This document shows positions 13,001 to 24,134 of a stretch of DNA of 64,000 nt, piece by piece. The position numbers and the translations under genes are program-made. The number at the start of each line of letters is the position of its first letter. Position 1 is the stretch's first letter. Source of the stretch: Antitrichia curtipendula. Its lineage: Eukaryota; Streptophyta; Bryopsida; Hypnales; Leucodontaceae. Under the pieces are notes generated by a model. The model saw only the letters and a program-made list of their open reading frames with translations, was not told the origin of the DNA and searched no databases. The DNA is taken from the NCBI GenBank assembly GCA_951230915.1, contig OX579636.1, positions 22,937,567 to 23,001,566 of the forward strand. The letters run 5' to 3'.

Positions 13001-16000
13001 TCTGAAAAGCTCAAAATTACCTGAGGTATACTGCCACTTGCCGTTGAGAATCCATTTGAAGCGATTTTATGTATCAAGCTTATGCTCTTCGCACGCAGAG
13101 AAACTTCTTTATGATCCAATCTTTCTAAAAGCAAAACCAGGGAGAAGAAAAGGAGATGCCGTCTCCCATGAGCAACTTTTGCAACCTCCGCAACAGTCTC
13201 TAACAAAGATTGGGTAGTCTCGGAACTTTTGGTCACTGCTAGTGCATCTCGAAGTTTCCCAAGCATTTCAAGTTCTCGATCGGAATCACTGACTGCTTCA
13301 TCGTCGCTTCTTAGTAACCCCTGCAAGACATGATTTGAAAAGAAGCAATGCACCTGACTGCAAAAAGCCTCCCGGACAGTCCGATGTTCGTGCAGCGGCA
13401 GAATATCAAGACATGAAAGCCAGAATGTCCCCGTGGAGAAAAGTTCTTCAGCTGATGCATGTTGTAAGAGGCGAGAAATGCTGCTGATAAAAGCCACCTG
13501 ACAGATATCAAAAACAGTTGCAAGAGGTTTTAGATGACCAACTGACAAACAGAGCGATACCTTCCTCCTGATCGAATTGCTCAGAAGGCCAAGTTCGATA
13601 CAAAATTGAGTTGCTTTCATTGAACAGGATTTTTGGATGCAGGTCAGAGTACAAACCTGAACACGGTCAGATACTTCCTCTAGTGAAAGCTTGGACAATA
13701 AAGGTTGCCAAAGGATCAAAACAGACGCCTTCATCCTCTCACAGTTACCACTTTCCTGCTCGCTAAGGAAAGTTATTTTTGAATTAGCCTTTGCTTTGTC
13801 ACATTCAGGGCACAAAAACTCATCAAAAGTTTGAAGCGACTCGTCAACTCCTATCATTCTCACGTTGCGTAGATTGCAAATGCATGCCATAACACCCAAA
13901 ATCTGAGCCACTGCCTCTCGAACCTCAAGAGAGCTCTGTTCAGCAGAAGACCTACATTGAAGAACAAATAGTTATCAGTTCGTTTCCCACAATAAATCTG
14001 CATAAAAAACTAAAAGTGTCTTGCCCTTATGCCTATCTTGCCTACATAACCGCAAAATAAGATGAAATGCAGTCTCAGAATACATTTAACATTCAAAGTC
14101 GGCAGTCATAATCTGGAAGAACAATTTCAGACAGTTGCGGCACAAATTCTTAGCTCGTGATATTCGATAGCCATACCAGAGTAAGAGAAGATTCACTCAC
14201 AGAAGTCCAGCGCAATAGCTTTGCAATTTTGAAGTATTTGAGTGTTGCGAAAAGGCAGGTATGGCTAGGACTGCAGTTGCTTGTACATGTGCGTTGTCAT
14301 CCCTCAATGCATGTTCCGCGATCTCATGATATGATTTCCCTTCACTGCCACTCACCAATTTGGAAGCTAAACCCACCGCTTTGGTTTTCAGAATTTCATC
14401 CTGACTGAGTTCTGCTAAAACCCATGGCAGCATCAAGATCTCAAGAAGAGAGGATGACTTGTAAGCAGCACTGCAACAGAACATCTCCAGATGATTGCAT
14501 TTCACCACTTCTGCGGAGTCTGTAAATTGGGCAGGCCGAAATACATCAAGCTTTGTGAGGGTCAAACTTTCAGACAAACAGCAAACTCGTAGAACATTGC
14601 CTCCTGTGATTTTCATAAGCTTGATTCTGCAGATAGTGGAATAAGAAGAGAATAGTCTCAGGATTTACCAGGTTGCCTGGCCAAAAGACAATCCAAAGCT
14701 TCAAGAAACATGAAAAGTTGCGTCCTTTTCAATGTCCTTTCTTCGTTCTGCAAAGGAGATAATACATTGAAGAATTAATAAAGGCTGGTAAGGAAACAGA
14801 AGAAAGCATGCCAAGTTTAATAAGCATCATGAACATGACAGCCGAAATTTTATACTAACGTAAACGAGGCACAATAATCACCTTCTTGAGGATCCATGGC
14901 ACCCAATCCTGGAAGAGCTGGATCAACCGCTGATTGCAATCCTGAAAGGGGTATTTTATGAACACCTTAACAAGCACATGCAGGGCTGCTAATCTGCTCT
15001 CTACGGAAGTATCTTCAAAAATGGCATCATGCTTCGGTCCCATGGTATCTATCATCTGCAATAACTCGTTACCAACCAAATCTGCTGAGCAAACACTCTC
15101 TTGCTCAATCAGAAGTCTTGACATGAGAACATCGATTGATCGACCATCCCCACCTAGCATGAATTGATCTTCCTCAAGTTCAACTGCTTCAGAAATCTCC
15201 AAATGCGCGTTCTCATCTTTTTGAGCTGTTCTTCCACCACTTAACTTCCGTTTTTTCCTACGGGCGCAGTCAACGTCTTTGTTGCTAGGAGCCTTGTCTG
15301 GGCAATCCACCTCTGGTGGTAAAACATCAACATCTTTACTAAGTAGATTCGATTCTTCCGGCGTGGCCCCCGCAAAATCGTCAATCCGAGCTCCTCCCTC
15401 TGAACTAATTGATTTATCTGCTATGCTTCCTGCACTAATAGTCGCAAGAGCAAGTTGAATACAATAACTGACGGGATAAACAATATCAGGTACATAAGCC
15501 AACGGAAGAAGAGCTGTCACATGTTCCGAGTACGAAGGGCAACGTTTGATTATTATCGAATAGATATCGCATAAAGCTACCTGCAACAAGCACCAGAATT
15601 TAGATTGAGGGCAATGGGCACATTTTTGAAGATAAACGCGATTATACAAAGAACATTGATAATGTCGGCAATTAGCATGAGACAAAAGAGAGGTGCTTTC
15701 ACATGGAAGGTAATCCAACTGTTCCTGAGAAGATACAAAGATTTACTTCTACAATAGATCTCAGTAGAACTAGAAATCACAATCCAAATAGGAGTCACAC
15801 CAATTGAGATAGATAAAAAACCAAGTTCACCTACTTTCAATTCCAAACTAAGAGAATGCTTAATAGCTTGCGGTAATATGTCCAAGAGCGTTTGCGCTGT
15901 GCGTTCAACGGTTCCACTGTGGCTCGCCGCATATAGAGCAACAAGACATGCGCTCAAGCTTGCGTCATAAGCCGCAGTTCTGAAAAGGACAATAGTTTCG

Positions 16001-18295
16001 TCATAGATATGAAGGAATAAAAATAGGATATTATCAGGAGCAAAGTCAAGACCAAGAGCAGCTTGGAGCCCATGGCCTGAAGAATATTTAGACGACTCAA
16101 ACTAGCAGGCTTCTAAGCAAGAATAAAGTTATAATCCCAGTGGTAAAGATTATGATTCGCAACTAAAGAATTTAATTTGTGGATACCTGAATGGTGGAAG
16201 CTGACCATCACTGATTGATAGGATAGAGAGTAACGAGAGGATGAGTTTCTCGCTTGGAATGGCATCTGCATCCATCACAGCCGTTGCTGCACGCACCAAG
16301 TCGAAGCAGACCTGCGCATATGATATGGATCGATCAGGTCATGCAAGTTCATGCATAAATTATAATTCTCTTCGTTTTACTTCAAATGGCTTTTCATCTA
16401 CGAATTCCAGATGTGATGAGAGAATTGTCTAGCATATTTTTGACACCCTCCTCATGACAACAAAGTATGTCCAGAATCTATCACATAAGAAACTACAACT
16501 TTGGGTATAATACATGGAAGACGCAGCTAAGAAAATATTCAGACCTTCTGTAGATGAGGGTCACCGTAGCTTAACAAGGCCCCCACTGCAGTCAAAAAGG
16601 AGGTCGTTAATAGGCCCTCGACAAGCAGCGCACTCTCCGACACGCAGCGTGTCAACAGTTTCAGAGTCCATTTAGCTAGCGGCTGCCACCGCATTACACC
16701 AGTAACATCAACAAGCAGTCCAGGGCCATGAGCAGGGGTCCAGCAAGAAGGAAGACTACATAGTGGTGGCGGCAAATCCTCTGCTGGGATCGCACAAAGG
16801 GTAGCGTATGCCCCCGGGTAACATTGTAGAGAGGTTGATGTACAGACTGTGGAGCTCGCTGGAGATGAGTAAAACGATGCAACAGACAGAATATCTGCAG
16901 GGTCAAAACAATCCTTTAAGAGGAATGACAATGAAATAAAGACCTTTGGGACTGAATAGACTATATACAGCGATTTTGTTAGGAAAGATTGAATCTCACA
17001 ATGTAAACAAATGTGAATTCCTCAATATATAAAAAGTCGAAACAACAGAGACGATTCTTCGTTTGTACCTTCCACAAGGAACATGGCACCAACAAAAAAA
17101 ATTCTATAGGTATCCCACTCGCCAGATTTGAGCAGCGCGACCAGAGAGTACAAGGCATCAAAGAGACCACCATGTCGTGCACTGCATAAATGCATCAAGT
17201 TTGTTTTCGATGTTACTGATACCATCACTCCATACAATGTCACCCACTTGACCAGCGTTTCAATTAAGATGAAAAAATGTATGCTGATATAAAATAACTA
17301 CGTGAAATCTATCGAATCAATCTTACCTGAAATATCACAAGAACGGTGTAATACAATGCAGAAATTTCAGGTTTCAGGTAATCTACAATATTATTCATGC
17401 AGCTTACCTCAATTCAGGTTCAGCAAAAAGAGGAATAATTCGACCTAAGATTGGCAACACTGCATGGCCCTTTCCACGATAGAATACTCCAGGATAGTTT
17501 TTTACTGTGTGACTCAGGAGCTTCAAAATGGCCATAAGCTCTCGCTCCTTAACTGCACATTCGATGCCAGATGCGCCTATTAGATCCCAAAGAACGCAGC
17601 CAGAAGTTGCCACCATGTGCAGGACATAACCCTACAAGATTCCTGTACGATCCCTCAAATGCATTTCATTGCCTCTAACCTGTCTTAGTTACCACTAAAA
17701 TCCAGTTCCTTACAGACAAAATAATCAATTTCAATACTACCAATTGTCAAGAACTATCATGAGGTCCAAACCCCGTACAAATTCGCATTTCAATGCAACG
17801 CCACTAAAATCTCCCTTAAACCCTACCCGAAAAGACTACCTTAAACCCTGAACCCTGTACAGGAGCTGCGCATTCATAAATTCTCCAAATCAAAGAGCAG
17901 ATGCTGCGCCCTAAATTTTTGAAATCCCTTCCCAAGGAACATGTAAGTCTTCACTATGTCTTCACTATGTCTTCACTATGTCGATATTCTACCTAGAAGA
18001 GAAAGTCTTCTTAAATTATGTGTGCAAATTTGCGGCAACTACTTTGTTATCTGCACATTTCCAGCACCCTTACTCATCAACTCCAAGTTCTACCGATAAT
18101 TGTCCTGTGAAATTTCTAAAGCATCGTGAGATTAATACCTTTGGAAGGAACCAAGTAGCCTTCAAGAAGATTAGGAAGTACAGAACGGAAGCGAGACTCC
18201 ACAGCGTCATTGTCGAGAGGCCGGCTACCAGTTCCATCGCCCTTGTTCGCAATCTGGTCTCCCAAGTCGCGCAACAGCACAAACAAATCCGCCAT
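4078..18295 (-). CDS. ATR: Serine/threonine-protein kinase ATR, complete, 26 exons
   Basis: ATR is the nuclear PI3K-like kinase that senses single-stranded DNA and replication stress. Exons run 18295-18139, 17552-17408, 17181-17069, 16894-16545, 16311-16187, 15979-15835, 15580-14882, 14747-14669, 14603-14201, 13951-13561, 13497-13021, 12636-12200, 12114-11661, 11460-10939, 10815-10161, 9996-9335, 9130-8651, 8480-8325, 8214-8095, 7905-7489, 7407-7198, 7003-6860, 6613-6203, 5943-5323, 5016-4822, 4245-4078. Phases join without a stop, giving about 2911 residues (Arabidopsis ATR has about 2700). HEAT-like repeats fill the N-terminal part. The FAT region is around 1750-2400, the kinase domain around 2550-2850, and FATC is the last 32 residues, ending MYIWWMAWF. 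Visible kinase residues are the ATP-binding lysine in CKPKDDLRKD (about 2600), the catalytic loop GLGDRHGEN (about 2745-2754) and the metal-binding HVDFS (about 2768). The start is the ATG of MADLFVLL, which matches plant ATR N-termini. All key residues are present, so the gene looks functional. Less certain are the 13498-13560 intron and the exon 9 acceptor. Confidence 0.95.
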
Positions 18296-18900
18296 CGGTA
18301 CACTCCTTCGCAGCACTCCTCTCTAGCAGATGATCATCCCATCGAAAAAAACTCTAAGCACTTCAAATCGACTCAACACTCCACTTGCTCTTCCACAAAA
18401 ACTCCGATAACCAGAACACGAAAACTAAACTGAAACAATTCTTCTCGCGATCCCCTGACCACCATTCGCACTCCAAACATTAAATTCTCCTTCCCATTGA
18501 TGGCATTCAATCATGTCATTTCTGGTACTAACAACGAAAACGGGAAATCTTCAAAACCTGTTCCGATTGAAAAGGATTGCGGAGTAAGACCAAGTGTTCA
18601 AAACTTGCTAAACTGAAATGGATTGACATCGCTTGACGAAACTTCAATCGTTTTATTCGAAAAAATTCTCTCGGTTCTAATTTTGTCTCGCAAGCGCTGC
18701 GCTACTTCATCAACATTGCAGATTTCGCAAAAAGTGGCTTGAATTAAATTTTGCGCAAGGAAATTCCGTTGAAGCGCGGCCAGGATTCTGAAGCCTTCGT
18801 TGTGTTTTGAAGAGGAGTGTTTGGGAAGCTCCCGCGTTCTCTGTCGATGGAGGGAGACAAAGGTCATCCAATGCGGAAGGACGGACGGACGGACGGAGTG
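18296..18900 (-). promoter_or_regulatory. ATR upstream region / probable 5' UTR with TCCG-rich tract
   Basis: This stretch lies directly upstream of the ATR start. On the plus strand 18879-18897 is an ACGG repeat of four units, so in the sense direction it is a CCGT/TCCG pyrimidine-rich tract. Such tracts are common near plant transcription starts. A similar tract sits upstream of the pyridoxal kinase gene. No clear TATA box was identified, and the transcription start cannot be placed from sequence. Confidence 0.4.
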
Positions 18901-19390
18901 TTCATTCGAATTTCATCCATTTTTCATTGAACGTCAGCAATTCTATTTTGGGATAAATATTTTGGGCTAAAGCCATTCTCATCACTTTAACCCTTGGAAG
19001 CTCAGACATCTATATTGTGGATGATGAAGAGACTGCTTTAGACCAATGTTTTCTTCAAATATTTTCTCATTTATTCAAAAATGAGGTTTAAATTATTTTT
19101 ATGGATGATCTTTTTTATAACCTAATTTGTTGAAGTTGATATGAATAATGTTTTTGTGCAAAGATATAAGTCAAAATGTGTAAAAATCCAATGCAAGATT
19201 CAAACATTAAAAGATTAAGCACTTAAGCATTGGTGCATTTTCAAAATCAAATGGAATATTTGTTTTAGAATAAGATCGTTAGCTTCTTCAGTGAAGACCT
19301 TTAGGTTAGAGTTAATTTAGGCATTATTTTTAAATGTGGACATATATCATATAGGATGCATTTATTATAGTGTGACTTATATATTAACTT
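18901..19390. other. Intergenic AT-rich sequence, nothing recognised
   Basis: No gene, tRNA or clear repeat was seen between the ATR promoter region and the CACTA element starting at 19391. Confidence 0.4.
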
Positions 19391-21559
19391 CACCAGAAGA
19401 AAAACGTGTCCGGCACAACTAGCTAGTATGCAACTAGTGTCCTATACAACTATCATGCGACTGTAATCCTCTCTATTAATACCTAATCTAATGTAATTGT
19501 TTTATGTCATTGTTTTACAGCATTGATATATTATTTTAGTCGCAAAGCAGTCAATTTAAAGTTGCAAAAAACGACTACGACACAGCTACAAAAAATTGCA
19601 ACTATAAAATGGCCATAGTTGTTTCTTAGTCGTTTTGTAGTCGCTTTCTAGTCATACTCTAGTTGTTTCTTAGTCGTTTCCTACAATACTAGAAAATTCA
19701 GCTTTTTTGTTGATTTGGTTGCATAGATTTTATTCACTTTTCTATTGATTTGGAGAGTAATTTGTTGATTTGGATAGAAATCAATAGGAAAGTGAACCAA
19801 ATGAATGCAACCGAACCAATAGAAAAACTGAATTTTTTAGTAGTGAAGCTAACTTAGTTGTTTCCTAGTCGCTCTTAACCCCTCACCGCCCAAGGGGACC
19901 AATAGTGTCCTCACACAATCTAGCGGTCAACTTTAAGGTGCTGTAACTTTTGCATCCAATGTCCAAATTTAATAAAACTTGTTGGTAAAGTTGCGCACAC
20001 TAGTATATTTTTTGTGGTAAAATTTTCAAATCTATCCAAGATGTAATGAGTTTTTCAAAGCCATTCAAAGTTCACAGGTTCAATTTAAGTTCACCACACT
20101 TCATTGAGATGGCTGCAACTTCGGGGGCTTGTATCTTTTTCATCAAATGTTAGTTTTCAATTAAATTTGTTGTGTTTTGCTTCCCATAAAGTCTACTTAT
20201 TGTGATCAAAATTTCATGTCAATTCGAGATTTTTTGAATGCTTGGGAGCAATTCGAAGTTCAAAATCCAGACATTTTTGCATTATAGTGACCTTCGGCGG
20301 CTTATAACTTCTTCAGACAGGGGTTGTTTTCAATGATTTTTGTTGGAAAAGTTGCGCATATTAGTCTAGTTCTTGTGGTAAGAATTTCATATCAATACAA
20401 GAAGTTATGATTGACTAAGAAGCATTTTAGTAGAGGTAGGTTCAGCCATAGATGTATTTTTTTGCTACTTTTTTCACTGTTTTTTGACATTTCAAAACAA
20501 CTTTGCAAACGCAATGAGTCAATTGAATGATTTTTTTTCCCCACCAGAGTGTTTGTCTTTTGGTTTTGAATCACTCTGTAATTTAAAGTTTTTTCATTTG
20601 ATTAGGTTTAGAAATCGAATTTCACCTCCAAATGTGTTTTTAGGAAAATTTCAGAATTTTTATCAACACTATAACATTATAATCTTTCAATACATACAGT
20701 CAAATGACCCCAAATTTGATTTACACCATCTACAACATGCACACTACAAGATTGTAGCGTTGAGGTTTTCATACCTTATTCACATTTAGACTTACAACAC
20801 TTGAAAAGCAAGGTTGTTTTGTGACATGATTAGGCCTTGGGCAGTAAGGGGTTAAGTCGTACACTAGTTGTTTTTTAGTCGGTTTCTAATTGTTTCCTAG
20901 TTGCTTCCAAAGTTCATTCCCATTTGTCTTGTATCAATTCTCCCATATCAAATATAAAGAGCACCATTAGGTTGGATATATAAGACTTATAAGTTGTTGT
21001 AGTCTTATGCAATCAATTTTTGTTGATAGTAAGAATTCTAAGACTTCTACAATTTCTAGATTTTTATAGAATACAAATTTCTGCAATCTATAGAAACAAA
21101 GAAGTATTTACAATCCAGGAAATTTTTAAATCTATAAAATTGTAAGGTAATCTAAACCAATGAAATCTATTAAATACCAGTATTTGAATTTTTGAAATCT
21201 AGGAAGAAAGTAGATCTAAAATTTTGAAATCCAAAAAAAGAAGATAGATTTGAAATTCAAAAATCTAGAAAAAGGTAGTTCTAAAATTCTAAAATTTAAA
21301 AAGAAGGTAGATATGAAATTTTGAAATCTACAAATCATTGAGATTAATATTTTAAAATCTACAAATCTACAAGTTGCAAACAAATCGCAGATGAGGTATA
21401 CATGAGGCATGACTTTTGTAATTGTTGAACCTTTATCCTAGATTTTAGGGTGTCCATTGTGACTATAGGTCTTCAAATTATCACCAATTGCAAGTATCCT
21501 ATGCAACTGAAAAACCAATTGCATAGTGTAGTCGCAAAAATCTTCATTTTCTTCTAGTG
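19391..21559. mobile_element. Non-autonomous CACTA (EnSpm) element, copy A
   Basis: The right end read inward is CACTAGAAGAAAATGAAG; the left end is CACCAGAAGAAAAACGTGTC, one base off CACTA. The flanking triplets are CTT and CTC, a near match to the 3-bp duplication expected. Subterminal regions carry many short TAGTTGCA / TAGTCG repeats, as in CACTA elements, where the transposon-encoded protein binds. There is no transposase frame. A piggyBac-type element (19879-20851) is inserted in it. Confidence 0.7.
19879..20851. mobile_element. piggyBac-type non-autonomous element inside CACTA copy A
   Basis: It is flanked by TTAA on both sides (19875-19878 and 20852-20855). The left end is CCCCTCACCGCCCAAGG and the inverted right end is CCCCTTACTGCCCAAGG, differing at two positions. 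TTAA duplication and C-rich ends are the hallmark of piggyBac transposition. It has no transposase frame. Part of its interior recurs in reverse orientation near 36.7-37.1 kb. Confidence 0.7.
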
Positions 21560-24033
21560 CTCAAGGGGGAATTCCCATTTTTTTAGCTAGAGATATGTGA
21601 TCAAATGAAGAGTTATTATAATTAAGTTGGTCTTAAATTTTAGACATGGCTTCCAAACAAATTAGCATCATCATAATGGATTTAGGATCTTTATAAAATA
21701 ATGAAAGATAGGGGATAATAACAATTTTTATATTCTTTTATTTATTTATTTATTTATTTTAGTTAGCCTTGCCCCTCCCCCCAAAATAAAACTAAACTAT
21801 TTAGAACTATAGTATTGTGGAGTATAATTTTGTGAGAAGTATCCCAGGCTAGGGATCCCATGTGTAGAATAGTATCTTGGTAATTATGAAGCAGATTCAA
21901 TCATTAAAGGCTGCAAGGATGACAAACCAATAGATTTAAATAGACACAACTTCATCTTAGATGTAGTATGTAGCTTCACTTCTACGCTTTTATATTTTTG
22001 GTAGTTTAAGATTTACCATCTACTAGAAGAAATACATGTCTATCCACTACAAGAAAACGAGGGGTTTTGCAACTACACTGTGCAACTCATTTTCTAGTTG
22101 CATAGGTTGTTTGCAACTAGGTGATAATTTGGAGCTCGTAGTTGCAGTGGACAAGTTGCATGAGTTGCAAAGCAGTTGCAAAAAAATTCAAAGTTGCTTA
22201 TCATTTGACAGTATACTTGAAAGTTCATCGATGAACTTTTCTGACGTGGTTGCTTATGTGGAAGTCATTTGTGTGCAACTTGTTTGCAACTAATGTGCAA
22301 CTGGTTTGCGATTGGCTTACAACTGGTTTGTGACTGGTGTGCAACTAGTTTGCGATTGATGTGCAACTAGTTTGCGTCTTTGTGACTTGTAGATTTGAAA
22401 TTTGAATTTCAAAGATTTGTAGATTCTAAATTTCTGACCTATCTTTTTTTTTAGATCGCCAAATCTAAAAATATCTTAAACTTTAAACATTTATAGATTT
22501 TTGTAGATTATAAAAACCTACAAATTGTAGAAATCTACAAGTTGTAGAAATCTACAAAGTGTAAAAATCTACAAAATATATAAATATTAGAATTTCATTA
22601 TCAAAATTCATTACACAATACTGCTATAACTTACAATTCTTATATGTTCAACCTAATGGTATTCCTCGGGGAGGTCACTTCCCCTTATGTTTTGTAACCA
22701 CGTGCGTTAACCACCTATTTGTTTGGAGGCTATTTACTTAGTAATCATGATTTTAAAGGACCCTTTTAGTAGAAAAAAAGCTACTTGGTCTTAATTTTAA
22801 GCACCCTATAGGTAATTATAAATGAAAATCTAACTTAATTTTTGGCATGCTATAGTATTTATAAACTTTAGGAATTTTGTTTTGTTTGATAATGAAGGAT
22901 TTTTAGATGAATGTTGGGCATAAAAATATGCAACATACATAAAAAATTAGGATCAAACTTAACCCTTAACTTTCTGAACGACCAGAATGTGGTCAATTTG
23001 TTTTTTGAACTGCTTTTTTTATTATTAAAAATATTTAAATGAAATTGCACTTGAAGTGATGCTTTGAAGAATCAAGTTGGCCATCTTTATATGCGGTTAG
23101 AAGGCATCTTTGATGATTCATTTTTAACAATGTCCGGGGAGTACCGGCATTTAGTTACGACCTAGCCGAAATTTTTAGAAGATTTCCGAATGACATAGAA
23201 AAGATTGGGATGAGGTATCGGCCCCCCAAATGCAAAATTCGGAAATTGACCGGCTAGAATAAAAAACTTGCGGCAATTTGACCGGCTACCACAAAAAAAT
23301 TTAGGATTTCTACCGTTTCATTATATTTTTTTTAGGCGGGCAGCCGAGGGAAGTAGGGGTAGGTCGGAATGTTTTGGAAGGGGGGGTCTGAAGTCTGAAC
23401 TCTGGACTTTGGAGTAGTGGAGTTTGGGTCTTTGGGACTTGGGAGAGTTGCTTGTAGATGAATGTGTGATTGTTGAGTGTTTGAGTGTCTGTCTGTTTGA
23501 GTCTCAAAGCCGTTGGAACTTGGGAGCGATTTTAGCATCTACCTTGTCCAAGGGATCCCACCACGCATCAATCATCCCACCACACATCCGAAACTTGAAT
23601 TCAATTTTCCACTTTCATTTGTGAAATTAGGGTTCAAAAGTTCAATGCATCGCAACCATCGGTCACTGCCTCAGTTGTAGTAAGTCTGAAATTAGGGTTC
23701 GGTGCTTTAGAGGGACCCGAGGAGGACTATGATAATATACTCCATGATGCCATACTCTTGTGGAAGAATGAAATAAAATACAAATATCTTTATGCTAAAC
23801 CGTCTACCTATTTGTCTAATCTAGGTCCTAGCCTAAGCAATGCATCTTCCTCATTTGGAGATGTACATCAGTAGGAGGCACAATTGTCTTAGCTTGTTAT
23901 GACTTATGTGGCATTATTGTATTTCTTTTCCCATGTGATTTTGATTCTTGTGAATGTTGTTTTCATTTTTGTGAATGGTATTTTGTGGGTGTGTGGTACT
24001 AATTGTGGGCATGTCATATTAACAAGCCTCTCC

Positions 24034-24069
24034 AAAATGCATGGATCCTTTCTTGGATCCATGCATTTT
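24034..24069. repeat. Perfect 15-bp hairpin
   Basis: AAAATGCATGGATCC (24034-24048) is followed by a six-base loop and its exact reverse complement (24055-24069). It lies inside the MULE-like element, a dozen bases before the tRNA-like fold. Function unknown. Confidence 0.6.
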
Positions 24070-24080
24070 AGGAAGGCTAC

Positions 24081-24134
24081 ATCCTTGGCCCTAAACCGAT
24101 AGGGGCAATGCCAGGTTCAAATCCTGCCAAGGAT
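24081..24134 (+). repeat. tRNA-like fold, probable SINE or tRNA relic
   Basis: An 8-bp closing stem (ATCCTTGG at 24081-24088 with CCAAGGAT at 24127-24134) encloses a 5-bp stem-loop CCCTA...TAGGG and a TpsiC-like arm containing GGTTCAAATCC, a good B-box of RNA polymerase III. At 54 bases it is too short for a normal tRNA and lacks a D arm. It is more likely a tRNA-derived SINE fragment or a chance fold than a working tRNA. Confidence 0.3.

Noticed and set aside
18296..18316. Extension of ATR by seven residues upstream of MADL
   Set aside because: The frame stays open but begins with GTG, not ATG. The ATG at 18295 also aligns with the start of plant ATR proteins.
17978..18433. 151-codon open frame on the plus strand
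   Set aside because: It is antisense to ATR exon 1, intron 1 and upstream sequence. The composition is serine/histidine-rich without a domain, while the minus-strand exon matches ATR well.
24081..24134. Functional tRNA gene
   Set aside because: Too short, no D arm, no proper anticodon loop; kept only as a tRNA-like relic.
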